DNA of 64,000 nt, from contig JAHFQC010000014.1 in assembly GCA_023259375.1 (NCBI GenBank), positions 1 through 64,000 of the forward strand, in the 5' to 3' direction. Below, one piece after another: positions 1 to 8,295 of this stretch. Position 1 is the stretch's first letter, and each line of letters starts with the position of its first letter. A program made the translations under genes and the position numbers. Below the pieces are notes generated by a model, which had not been told where the DNA came from, made no database searches, and was given only the letters and a program-made list of their open reading frames with translations. The stretch is from Alphaproteobacteria bacterium. Its GTDB lineage: Bacteria; Pseudomonadota; Alphaproteobacteria; Micropepsales; Micropepsaceae.

Positions 1-648
1 TTTGCAGCGGCATCAGGGCACTGTCAGAAACCGGACTGCCTTGATGCTTTGTTCCCCGTGGAAATTGGCGGCGACAAGCACATCGCCGAAATGGCGCACG
101 TTATCCCGCATGGCGACGCCGGGCCGCGTTTCGAGGACCGCCCGGCTGGCGATTACGACGCGGACTCGTTTGAGAACCTGATCCTACTGTGCCCAACATG
201 TCATACGAAAATCGACAAGGACCCCGAGGCCTACCCACGCAACATCCTGCTCGATTGGAAGCAGAGCCACCTTGCGAATCTGGCGCTTAAGCAAGGCATC
301 AGGTCGTATGACGAGCGCGCTCAGGTTCGGGATGCCGTGACCGGCATACTGGCGGAAAACAGGGCAATCTGGGAACGCTATGCTCCTGTTGATGGGTCAA
401 AGTTCGAGTACGACCCGGAGTCTGAGGCAGCGTCGGCGTGGAGCCAGCGGATGAGGAGCGTCATCCTGCCGAACCACTACCGGGCCCAAGCGATCATTGA
501 GGCAAATCTGAAGCTTGCGACCGACGAGGAGCGACGCACTTTCGCGGACTATCAAGAACACGTCCGCGGGCTATCAGAACGACACGTTTGCGGTGTCGCT
601 GGTCGCGCTATTTGTTTTCCGGCGGCGATGGAAGGTATTTTCGGGTGA
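1..648 (+). CDS. HNH endonuclease family protein, 5' end cut by window edge
   Basis: The reading frame is open to base 1, so the N-terminus lies outside the window. A CxxxxC pair (CQKPDC) at about bases 22-39 and a later CPTCH form a likely zinc knuckle. Between them are AHVIPH and ENLILLC, which give the His-Asn-His order of an HNH nuclease. The remaining roughly 130 residues are helical and charged, with no domain I can name. The stop overlaps the GTG of the next gene (GTGA), so translation is probably coupled. Role in defence is inferred from the operon partners. The HNH fold is fairly sure; the substrate is unknown. Confidence 0.75.
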   Translation, partial: FAAASGHCQKPDCLDALFPVEIGGDKHIAEMAHVIPHGDAGPRFEDRPAGDYDADSFENLILLCPTCHTKIDKDPEAYPRNILLDWKQSHLANLALKQGIRSYDERAQVRDAVTGILAENRAIWERYAPVDGSKFEYDPESEAASAWSQRMRSVILPNHYRAQAIIEANLKLATDEERRTFADYQEHVRGLSERHVCGVAGRAICFPAAMEGIFG

Positions 649-1286
649 ACTGGCAGGTAAAATACGCTCTCGCCAATTTCTCTAAACCGGGCGAACGTTC
701 AAAAGCAGTGCATGTAGCGGGCGACCTGATCAAGATCTCGACTCCGGACCGACCGGATGTATTCGCCGCGATTGCTGCACATGAGACGATCAATATAGAT
801 GCGGCTATTGGCTACCGAGAGCAGTTCGAGAATCTGGACTTCCTATGTGGTTACCGCACCAGTTGCGTCTGGGAAGGCGACGCGATTCGTTACCTTGAAG
901 AGAATCGCGTGGGTTGGGGAAGTTTTGGCACGCTCGGCTCGGCTGCCTTAGACGGCGATGCAAATACTGCGTCTCACAAGATCTACAAATTTTCGGACAG
1001 GCTCATTCGGCAATATGGCCCCGTGGCGGACGTCGTCCGGGAATTTGATCGGGTTTACCGTGTTTCGCTTAGGACCGGAACTACGCTCCGGATCGGGATG
1101 CTAGCGGAGTACGAGCCTACCGCTGATGCTGTCCGGAGCCTCTGGGATCGATTTGGCCCAGTCAACATTGCTTGGAACATCAATCCAAGCGGAACGCCGT
1201 CGCCCGAGGCGTTGGAGGCGGGACGTGAACTCGGATGTGAGGTGATGAAATGGGACGACCTGAGGGAGCGCCTGAGGAAGGCTTGA
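645..1286 (+). CDS. Conserved protein of unknown family, middle gene of an HNH/nucleotidyltransferase operon
   Basis: About 213 residues, taken from GTG at 645, which overlaps the upstream stop by four bases; an earlier in-frame ATG at 588 would lie inside the HNH gene. No signal peptide or membrane segment is visible. The centre has the aromatic-rich stretch FLCGYRTSCVWEGDAIRYLE and a Gly-rich GWGSFGTLGSA. The C-terminal third ends in VMKWDDLRERL, an alternating alpha/beta pattern. I do not recognise the family. Both neighbours overlap it by four bases, so the three products probably act together. Confidence 0.6.
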   Translation: MNWQVKYALANFSKPGERSKAVHVAGDLIKISTPDRPDVFAAIAAHETINIDAAIGYREQFENLDFLCGYRTSCVWEGDAIRYLEENRVGWGSFGTLGSAALDGDANTASHKIYKFSDRLIRQYGPVADVVREFDRVYRVSLRTGTTLRIGMLAEYEPTADAVRSLWDRFGPVNIAWNINPSGTPSPEALEAGRELGCEVMKWDDLRERLRKA

Positions 1287-1612
1287 TGACGGCAAATGAC
1301 GTTGCCGCCCATCTTTTGACGTCATGCAAATCCCTGGCAGGGTTCGAGTCATACATGTTCGGCTCGACGCTCAGCGGTGTCGGGCAGGACATAGATATCC
1401 TCGTCGTTGGCCCATGTGGCGAACCCCTGACCAAACTCAAATGTGAGTTAGGTTTGGCGGGCGAGAGCTTGCCGCTGCACTTGCTCTATATGCTGCCATC
1501 AGAGGCCAACCACACGCGGTTCGTGGCGAGGGAAAAATGTGTTTCGCTGGCGTTACTGGCCGACCAGGACGGCGATTGTCATCTCCATGAGTCCTTGGTC
1601 ATTAGCGGATGA
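1286..1612 (+). CDS. Minimal nucleotidyltransferase-like protein
   Basis: The ATG at 1286 overlaps the previous stop (ATGA). The protein has 108 residues. FGSTLSGVG (about 25-33) followed by DIDILVV (35-41) matches the GS...DxD pattern of the polymerase-beta-type nucleotidyltransferases (MNT/KNTase group): the Gly-Ser holds the triphosphate and the two Asp bind metal. It is much shorter than CD-NTases of CBASS systems and resembles the MNT halves of toxin-antitoxin or defence modules. The third acidic residue is not obvious, so it could modify a partner protein or be inactive. Confidence 0.65.
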   Translation: MTANDVAAHLLTSCKSLAGFESYMFGSTLSGVGQDIDILVVGPCGEPLTKLKCELGLAGESLPLHLLYMLPSEANHTRFVAREKCVSLALLADQDGDCHLHESLVISG

Positions 1613-1851
1613 CAACATGGCAATCGACCCAAGGCTTTCTGGACGATTTCCGAGGCGGGCCTGCTTCAATGAGATGGAGAGGGGCGCATTCCCGAAGCTT
1701 GTTTGCGATACGCGCACCCTTATGGCGAGTAGCAACGCCGTTGAGAATTCGCGAATCCAGCCCCTTGACCCTGGTGGTATCGCAGTTGGTATGGGTTTGG
1801 AGCCTGAGCAGAAAGGGCAATAGTTACAATGCGAAATCAACCCTGTTGACC
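1613..1851 (+). other. Intergenic stretch without a convincing gene
   Basis: Short overlapping frames exist on both strands but none shows a domain, a ribosome site or codon use like its neighbours. One plus-strand frame ends in the residues TIEWE, which is the guaA-derived repeat rather than a gene end. The region separates the HNH operon from the arabinan locus. Confidence 0.5.
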
Positions 1852-1866
1852 ATCGAGTGGGAGTGA
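1852..1866 (+). repeat. guaA 3'-end-like attachment site, copy 1
   Basis: ATCGAGTGGGAGTGA encodes Ile-Glu-Trp-Glu-stop, the usual C-terminus of GMP synthase (GuaA). Identical bases recur at 11862 and, with one change, at 23509, all in the same direction. The guaA 3' end is a known integration site for genomic islands, so this is read as an att copy left by an island. No guaA gene body precedes it here. The site lies 46 bp beyond the end of the response regulator gene. Confidence 0.65.
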
Positions 1867-1912
1867 GGGGCGTAATACTGGCGCGGATATGGTGGGCGTG
1901 CGCAGTGTGTGG

Positions 1913-2632
1913 TCATATCGAAAAACGTTCGCGGAACTGGCGGGCGCTGCGGCGGCTCATGAGGAGAGGCTCTTCGATATTGTGCATGTATACGGCAAAT
2001 CCGCCGGTCTCGTGTTTTTCCAGCCGGTCGACGTGCTCGCAATTGACAATGGCAGAACGCTGAATTCGATAAAAAGTGTCTTGCGGCAGATCCTGCTCCC
2101 ATTCCCTCATCGATTTGAGCACGGTGCCGATCGAATTGCCGCCGACGATGACCCTGGTGTAATCGCCCTCGGCGAGGATGCTGTCGATGCTGGCGACTTT
2201 CACGAAGCGGGCGTGGCGGCCGATGGTGAGAAGGATCGAATCTGACATCCTCAGTCCGACCGTGGAGGGCTTCAACTGTATCCGGTGCAAAAAGCGGTCA
2301 AGCGCCGCGCCTAAGCGTTGCTGGCGAACCGGCTTGGTCAGGTAATCGAGCGCATTCACCTCGAACGCTCTGAGCGCGAACTCCTCATAGGCGGTGACGA
2401 AGATGACCCAGGCTTCGACGGGTATGCGCTCGAACAGCTCGAACCCCGAAGCGCTGGGCATCTGCACATCGAGAAAAATGAGCTCGGGTTTGAGCGCCTG
2501 AATGCGTTCGACGGCCTCCTCCACCGATGCGGCCTGGCCGATGATCTCGAACTGCGGGTAATCGCGCAGCATGTATTCAAGTTCGTTGCGCGCGATGCGT
2601 TCGTCGTCGACGATCAGGGCGGTATGGGTCAT
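1913..2632 (-). CDS. LytTR-family response regulator
   Basis: 239 residues from the ATG at 2632, which overlaps the kinase stop by four bases; an upstream in-frame start would lie deeper in the kinase gene. The N-terminal receiver domain shows LIVDDER, the phospho-acceptor Asp in LIFLDVQMP and the Lys of YLTKPV. The C-terminal LytTR DNA-binding domain runs from about residue 140 (VGLRMSDSILL to RSARQF). With the membrane kinase it forms a two-component system divergent from the arabinan TonB receptor, the most likely target. Confidence 0.9.
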   Translation of the reverse strand: MTHTALIVDDERIARNELEYMLRDYPQFEIIGQAASVEEAVERIQALKPELIFLDVQMPSASGFELFERIPVEAWVIFVTAYEEFALRAFEVNALDYLTKPVRQQRLGAALDRFLHRIQLKPSTVGLRMSDSILLTIGRHARFVKVASIDSILAEGDYTRVIVGGNSIGTVLKSMREWEQDLPQDTFYRIQRSAIVNCEHVDRLEKHETGGFAVYMHNIEEPLLMSRRSARQFRERFSI

Positions 2633-3720
2633 GTCAGTGTCTCCGGCGTCAACTGAAGCTCGATTTCGGCGACAACCCATCCATCCGCTTCGTTCACGCG
2701 GAACGTATGCCGGCCCGGGAATGCTAGTTCCAGGCGCTCGGTGATGTTCTTGAGGCCGATGCCGGTGTCTTCATACGAATGGTCGTGCTTCGGCACCAGA
2801 TGACCTGAATTCGATACCCGGATGTTCAAAGTCTGCTTTTTGCGGGTGATTTCGATCAGCAGCTTGAGCGGCATGATGCCGGACTTCATGCCGTGCTTGA
2901 CGGCATTCTCCACCAACGGATGGATCAAGAAGCTCGGCAGCGCAATGGTGAGGGCGGAAGGATCCACTCGGACTTCCGCATCGAGCTGCTGCTCGAAGCG
3001 CGTACGCTGGATCGCAAGGTAGTTCTCGATGGCTTCGAGTTCGTCGCCCACTGTCCCTTCGCCGCCATGCCCGTCGAGGGAATAGCGCAGAAAATCGGCG
3101 AGTTCGGAAACCATGCGGCGGGAGCGCTGCGGATCTTCTAGGATCAGGCCGCGAATGGCGTTGAGAGTATTGAACAGGAAGTGAGGGTTGAGCTGGTAGC
3201 GCAGCATGCGAAGTTGCGCTTGATGGGCGAGGCTCTTGGCTTCCCGTGCGTTCTCGCGTTCGAGCGCCGCTTGCCGCCAGTAATCGAGGCCGAACGAAAC
3301 GCAAGAAACGAGGAACAGCGTCGTTCCGCTTGCCAGTCCTCCCTGGAACGTCAACGACACCCAATTCATCGGTACGCCGATCCAGTGTGGCAGTCCGAGT
3401 AGTTGGATCACGAAGTGTGCAATCGTGATCCACAGCGCGCCGCCGAGGAAGCACAGTATCGGCGGAGCGAGATAGAGCCAGAGCGTGTGGCCGCGGTCTC
3501 TGATGCCCGCATAGATCAGGCATATTGCAATATTGGTAGTGCAGGCGCTGCCGTTATAAAGGAATTCCCAGGTGGCGATATCGAGGGCTTGGTAGGTCGG
3601 CGCACGGCTGATCCAGTCGATGCCGTTGGCGACTGCGATCAACAGATACGCGCCCGCGATCACCGACACCATCAGGCGAAGATTGTGTTTGTTCAATTCG
3701 GCCGAACTTGGCAGATGCAT
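2629..3720 (-). CDS. Membrane sensor histidine kinase, LytS/AlgZ type
   Basis: 363 residues from the ATG at 3720, chosen because GGAGG lies 10 bases upstream; a longer version from 3846 lacks such a site. Four or so hydrophobic segments occupy the first 160 residues. The His_kinase box YQLNPHFLFNTLNAI holds the phospho-His, followed by the N box (HPLVENAVKHG), SNSG and GIGLKN of the ATP-binding domain. There is no periplasmic sensor domain of note, so the signal is probably membrane-borne or relayed. It is translationally coupled to the LytTR regulator. Confidence 0.9.
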   Translation of the reverse strand: MHLPSSAELNKHNLRLMVSVIAGAYLLIAVANGIDWISRAPTYQALDIATWEFLYNGSACTTNIAICLIYAGIRDRGHTLWLYLAPPILCFLGGALWITIAHFVIQLLGLPHWIGVPMNWVSLTFQGGLASGTTLFLVSCVSFGLDYWRQAALERENAREAKSLAHQAQLRMLRYQLNPHFLFNTLNAIRGLILEDPQRSRRMVSELADFLRYSLDGHGGEGTVGDELEAIENYLAIQRTRFEQQLDAEVRVDPSALTIALPSFLIHPLVENAVKHGMKSGIMPLKLLIEITRKKQTLNIRVSNSGHLVPKHDHSYEDTGIGLKNITERLELAFPGRHTFRVNEADGWVVAEIELQLTPETLT

Positions 3721-4086
3721 GATCGCGCTTCCTCCGGCACGACGCGGCTGGCGCATTTTCGAATCGTTGTTGCCGAACACGATACGCCTCAAGCCGATAA
3801 CGCTACCATCATCTTCCGCATTTGTAGACGCGTGAGAAGTAGTCAATAGGTTGCACCATGTTGGGCTCTGTCGCGCGTCGCGAGAGTGAGGCTTGTCGAC
3901 AACACTTCACCATTTTCATCATCATTGCCGAGACAGTTTTCGATAAGCGGTCGCTACTATCGACGAGCGGTCATCGGCACTGCTGTGCGACAAGAAACAC
4001 TCGTTGCATTTATATGGGACGCGTCGGAAAGTGCCCGAAGAAATTGTCTGAGTAATCAGACATGTAAAATGGAGCTGGGAGGGATC
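3721..4086. promoter_or_regulatory. Divergent control region with a 7-bp inverted repeat
   Basis: This gap between the kinase (minus) and the TonB receptor (plus) must hold both promoters. A perfect inverted repeat TGTCTGA-GTAA-TCAGACA at 4045-4062 sits just before the receptor's ribosome site (GGGAGGG at 4078-4084). It could be an operator or a 5'-leader hairpin. No gene is apparent. Confidence 0.45.
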
Positions 4087-7023
4087 ATGCTCGGTAAAAA
4101 GCTACTGGCTTGTTCGGTATCGGCGATGGCACTGATGACCGGGGCCGCGATGGCGCAATCCGATCAAGTGGAAACCGTCGTCGTGACCGGTATTCGGGCG
4201 ACGATCGCGCAGGGTTTGGACATCAAGCGCTCGTCGAGCCAAGTCGTTGAATCGGTTATCGCCGAAGATATCGGCAAGCTGCCCGACAATAATATCGTCG
4301 AGGCGCTGCAGCGTTTGTCCGGCGTGCAGGTGACCAACCGCGGCTCGGGTCAGGTTGGCACTATTTATATCCGCGGCTTAGGCGACATCGAAACCACCTG
4401 GAACGGCCGCAAGCTGTTCACCTCATCGGGACAATACTTCTCGATGCAGGATATGCCGGCGACTTTGGTTCGCGGCTTGGACGTCTACAAGACCCGCGAA
4501 GCGAACCAGATCGAAAGCGGCATTGCCGGCCAGCTGAACGTCTCGTCCTATCGCCCGTTCGATTTCGAAGGTTTCAAGCTGACCGGTGCGGTAACCGGTA
4601 CCTATGAAGAAAAGCGCGGCGCATTCGATCCGAACCTCGGCCTTCTGGTCAGCGATCGCTGGAAGACGTCGATCGGCGATGTCGGCGTTCTGGCCAACGT
4701 GTCTTGGTCGGTCGTGCGGTTCCGCGATGAAAGCTCGACGCCGGGCGCCCTGGTGCCGTTTGCCACCGAAGCTGGTTTCGCTGGTGCCAACATTCCCCAT
4801 GTCGACGGTCTTACCGATGATGGTTGCATGGGCAATTGGGGCCCGCTGGAGCGTATTTTTAACGGCGATTGCCGTGCGCCCGATACGCGGACCGCGGTCA
4901 GAGGCGATCTTCAAACGCTGTGGGAGCCGGGTACGCCGAGCGGTTTGTCGGAAAAAGCCGGCGCAACGCTCCACATGGTGGCGACCAATCAGGACGTTCC
5001 TTACTACCTGTCGCGTGACGCCGTGTTCCAGAGCGACTTCACTGGCAAGCGCACGCGCCCGAACGCGAATTTGGCGGTCCAGTGGGCTCCGAACGAGCAT
5101 TCCACCTACACCTTGGAAGCCATGTACAACGGCTTCCGCAACGAGACGTACAACAACCTGTTGTTCAGCTTCGTCGATTGGTGGGGTGATTTCGCGGGCG
5201 CCAATCCGGCCATCCAGCCTGCCAGCAGCTTCACCCTGTACAAAGATACCAACGTCATGAAGACGCGCCATGTCGGCAACGTCTATGACTTCAACAGCGG
5301 TGACCTGACGGTCGCGAAGACCAACAGCTATGTCTACGGCCTCAATGCCAAGTGGGATCTGACCGATCGCTTGAGCGCGACCGGCGACATCTCCTATCAG
5401 GCGAGCCAGTACAACACGACCTTCACTGCCATGCGCATTGAGCGCGGCGCGCCGGAAATCAATGTCGATTACAATGCCGGCGGCGGCATCATGGCGTTCA
5501 ACTTCGGTTCGACGCAGAACCGTCTGACCGATCCGAGCTTCTGGAATACCGCCCAGCTCTACGACAACGAAAATCACACCAAGGGCGAGGCCTATACGGT
5601 CGCCTTCGACGGCAAGTATGACACCAAGGGCCTTCTGGGCATTGTCAAGGATGTCAAGTTCGGCGTCCGTCATGACAACCGCAATGCGGCGGAGTCGTAT
5701 CGCCAGGCCAGCGGCTACTTCAACGAACCGTTCACGTCGGTCGATAAGGGCGCGTACCGTATCAACGACGCGTTCTTCAACGGCGTTTCCGACGTTCCCC
5801 ATTCGTGGATCAACCTCGATGGCCGTTGGGTGTACGACAATATCGGCAAGTTGCGCGCGCTTTATGCCACTGATCCGCAAGGCCGAGGCAATGATCTGGT
5901 TAGCCCGCGCCTGCACGAGATGTTCCAGACCTTCAAGATCACCGAAATGAACACCGCGGTGTATCTGGAAACCGATCTGGAGCACGACGTCTTCGGCCGT
6001 CCGCTGACCGTCAATGCCGGTGTGCGCTGGGTGCAGGTCAAGGACAACATGACGTTCTACGACCACACCGACTTCATCGCGAATGGCACGCATAACGCCT
6101 CGTCGGGCAGCAACTATGCCGCCAAGTGGCTGCCGAGTGTGGCCGTGGCGTACGAGCCGACCGACGACATCAAGCTGCGCGCCAACTATGGTGAGACGCT
6201 GCGTCGTCCGGGCTTCACCGATCTCAACCCTACCTACATCCTTAATGCCGACGTGACCAAAGTGGGCTATGCCACCGGTTCTCGAGGCAATCCGGATCTG
6301 AAGCCGGTCCATGCCAAGAACATCGACCTGACCGCGGAATGGTATTTCGCTCCGTCGAGCGCCATTTACGGCACTGTGTTCCGCCGCGATCTGGACAACA
6401 TCATCGTGACGGAAAATGTCGCGAAGGTGTTCCCGGGCGATGCCATCAAGAACCAGTACAACACCAACAACTTCATCATCGTCGAGCCGATGAATGCCTC
6501 GAAGGGGCACCTGAAGGGTATCGAACTCGGCGCCGTCTACTTCCCGGACTTCCTGCCGTCGTTCATGGACGGGTTGGGCGTTCAGGGCAGCTTGACGGTT
6601 CTGAGCTCGTCGCAGAATACGCCTGTGACCGACTCCACCACCGGTAACGTGGTGTCGTACCTCGTCGAGCCGATGTGGGGTGTGTCGCCGCTGTCCTACA
6701 ACCTCACCGGTATCTACGAAAAAGACGATTTCGGTGCGCGTCTGTCCTATGTCTGGCGTTCGAAGTTCCATTACAGCAACGAGGCCGCTTCGTTCGGCAA
6801 CCCGCTTGGCATCTGGCGTCGCGCGGAGTCCAGCCTCGACTTCCAGCTCAGCTACAAGGCCTGGGACGGCGTGATGGTCACCTTCGACGGAACCAACCTG
6901 CTGAACGCCAAGCAGAAGCAGTACTACCACGGCGCCGGTCAGGGCGATCCCGAGGTCACCGATTTCGGTACCGCGCTGTTCAGCCGGACGTTCTCGATTG
7001 GTCTGCGTTACTCGACCAATTGA
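4087..7023 (+). CDS. TonB-dependent receptor of the arabinan locus
   Basis: 978 residues from the ATG at 4087, preceded by GGGAGGG; the reading frame continues upstream but only this start gives a clean signal peptide (MLGKKLLACSVSAMALM, cleavage near AMAQS). A TonB-box-like VETVVVTG is followed by a plug domain (about residues 45-170) and a barrel ending in FSIGLRYSTN. The Caulobacter/Xanthomonas-type plug start SSQVVESVIAEDIGKLPDNN is typical of receptors for plant glycans. Followed by GH43, GH51 and a pentoside symporter, it probably imports arabino-oligosaccharides across the outer membrane. Confidence 0.9.
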   Translation: MLGKKLLACSVSAMALMTGAAMAQSDQVETVVVTGIRATIAQGLDIKRSSSQVVESVIAEDIGKLPDNNIVEALQRLSGVQVTNRGSGQVGTIYIRGLGDIETTWNGRKLFTSSGQYFSMQDMPATLVRGLDVYKTREANQIESGIAGQLNVSSYRPFDFEGFKLTGAVTGTYEEKRGAFDPNLGLLVSDRWKTSIGDVGVLANVSWSVVRFRDESSTPGALVPFATEAGFAGANIPHVDGLTDDGCMGNWGPLERIFNGDCRAPDTRTAVRGDLQTLWEPGTPSGLSEKAGATLHMVATNQDVPYYLSRDAVFQSDFTGKRTRPNANLAVQWAPNEHSTYTLEAMYNGFRNETYNNLLFSFVDWWGDFAGANPAIQPASSFTLYKDTNVMKTRHVGNVYDFNSGDLTVAKTNSYVYGLNAKWDLTDRLSATGDISYQASQYNTTFTAMRIERGAPEINVDYNAGGGIMAFNFGSTQNRLTDPSFWNTAQLYDNENHTKGEAYTVAFDGKYDTKGLLGIVKDVKFGVRHDNRNAAESYRQASGYFNEPFTSVDKGAYRINDAFFNGVSDVPHSWINLDGRWVYDNIGKLRALYATDPQGRGNDLVSPRLHEMFQTFKITEMNTAVYLETDLEHDVFGRPLTVNAGVRWVQVKDNMTFYDHTDFIANGTHNASSGSNYAAKWLPSVAVAYEPTDDIKLRANYGETLRRPGFTDLNPTYILNADVTKVGYATGSRGNPDLKPVHAKNIDLTAEWYFAPSSAIYGTVFRRDLDNIIVTENVAKVFPGDAIKNQYNTNNFIIVEPMNASKGHLKGIELGAVYFPDFLPSFMDGLGVQGSLTVLSSSQNTPVTDSTTGNVVSYLVEPMWGVSPLSYNLTGIYEKDDFGARLSYVWRSKFHYSNEAASFGNPLGIWRRAESSLDFQLSYKAWDGVMVTFDGTNLLNAKQKQYYHGAGQGDPEVTDFGTALFSRTFSIGLRYSTN

Positions 7024-7105
7024 TGTGTTGGGCCCGGCTGCATCGTGTGGCCTGGCCTCGTTTCTTCCGGGGGGCGCGAGCGCAAACCCCGGAAGTTGAA
7101 ATGGT

Positions 7106-7133
7106 TGGCCCTTCCTCCCCCCCGGAGGGGCCA
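7106..7133 (+). terminator. GC-rich hairpin after the TonB receptor
   Basis: Arms TGGCCCTTCC (7106-7115) and GGAGGGGCCA (7124-7133) pair over ten bases with one G-T wobble. No T-run follows directly. It may attenuate transcription between the receptor and the GH43 gene. Confidence 0.35.
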
Positions 7134-7269
7134 CCGTGACGCGGGCCTCTTTTCTAAGGCGGCAATACGGCCTGATGCCAATCGGTCGATTGCCGCCTAT
7201 TTTGTAGCAACGATCGGGTCTGGTCTGAGTGTCTGTACCGGCCTGTTGGAATTTCAGCGGAATGCCATC

Positions 7270-8289
7270 ATGACCGTAAAGCACGCGATCGCCGTCATTG
7301 CCGCCGTGATGTTCGGTGGCGTTTCCTGGGCCGCCACGACCTCGGAGGTCGACATCCACGATCCCGCATTCGGCAAGGATGGCGCTCACTACTATCTCTA
7401 CAGCACCGGGCCGGGTGTTCCGTTCTACAGTTCCAAGGATCGCGTTCATTGGACTACGCGCGGCCGGGTGTTCGCGACCGAGCCGTCGTGGGCGCGCAGC
7501 GTTGCGGCCGGCTTTGATGGCCATGTCTGGGCGCCGGATGTCAGCTATGCCGGCGGCAAATATTATCTCTACTATTCGGTTTCGAGTTTCGGAAAGAACG
7601 ATTCCGCGATCGGCGTAACGGTCAACAAGACGCTCGATCCCGCTTCGCCCGATTACAAATGGGAAGACCAAGGCATTATCGTGCGCTCTGTGGAGGGACG
7701 CGACAACTGGAATGCGATCGATGCCAATGTGATCGATGACGCCAACGGCACGCCGTGGATGACGTTCGGCTCGTTCTGGTCCGGCATCAAGCTGGTAAAA
7801 CTCAATCCCGACCGCATTCATATCGCCGAGCCGCAACAGTGGCACACCATCGCGGCGCGCCCGCATGCCGGAGCCGACGTCAAAACACCGGGCGACGGGG
7901 CGATTGAAGGTCCGTTCCTGTTCCGAAAAGGCGACTACTACTATCTTTTCGTTTCGACCGGCTACTGCTGCCGCGGCAAGGCCTCGACCTATCGCGTTGC
8001 CGTTGGCCGCGCCAAAACGATTACCGGGCCGTATCTCGACAAGGCCGGCATGGACATGGCCAAAGGCGGCGGCACGCCGCTCGTCTCCGAGAATACCAAG
8101 TGGGCCGGCTGGGGCGGGCAGGGCGTCTACAGCTACGACGACAAAGACTTCATCGTCATGCACGCCTATGAAGCGGCCGATAACGATTTTCATCGCTTGA
8201 AGGTTTTGCCCATCTCCTGGGACGCGGCCGGTTGGCCCTCCGTTGATGGCCGCACTCTCGACACGTTCCACGCTCCTCTGACGAAGTAA
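7270..8289 (+). CDS. Secreted GH43 arabinan endo-1,5-alpha-L-arabinosidase
   Basis: 339 residues from the ATG at 7270, the start that yields a signal peptide (cleavage near SWAATT). The five-bladed propeller shows the GH43 triad: Asp31 in DIHDPA, Asp151 in NAIDANV, and Glu213 in AIEGPF. FGSFWSGIKL and GYCCRGKASTYRVAVGR are typical of endo-arabinanases rather than beta-xylosidases. It should cut the 1,5-linked arabinan backbone in the periplasm or outside (EC 3.2.1.99). The symporter follows after 6 bases, then GH51, so it is part of an operon. Confidence 0.88.
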   Translation: MTVKHAIAVIAAVMFGGVSWAATTSEVDIHDPAFGKDGAHYYLYSTGPGVPFYSSKDRVHWTTRGRVFATEPSWARSVAAGFDGHVWAPDVSYAGGKYYLYYSVSSFGKNDSAIGVTVNKTLDPASPDYKWEDQGIIVRSVEGRDNWNAIDANVIDDANGTPWMTFGSFWSGIKLVKLNPDRIHIAEPQQWHTIAARPHAGADVKTPGDGAIEGPFLFRKGDYYYLFVSTGYCCRGKASTYRVAVGRAKTITGPYLDKAGMDMAKGGGTPLVSENTKWAGWGGQGVYSYDDKDFIVMHAYEAADNDFHRLKVLPISWDAAGWPSVDGRTLDTFHAPLTK

Positions 8290-8295
8290 CGGCAC

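Noticed and set aside
1609-1866. Small plus-strand frame ending in TIEWE as a guaA fragment gene
   Set aside because: Only the last five residues resemble GuaA; upstream residues do not, so it is an attachment site rather than a gene fragment.
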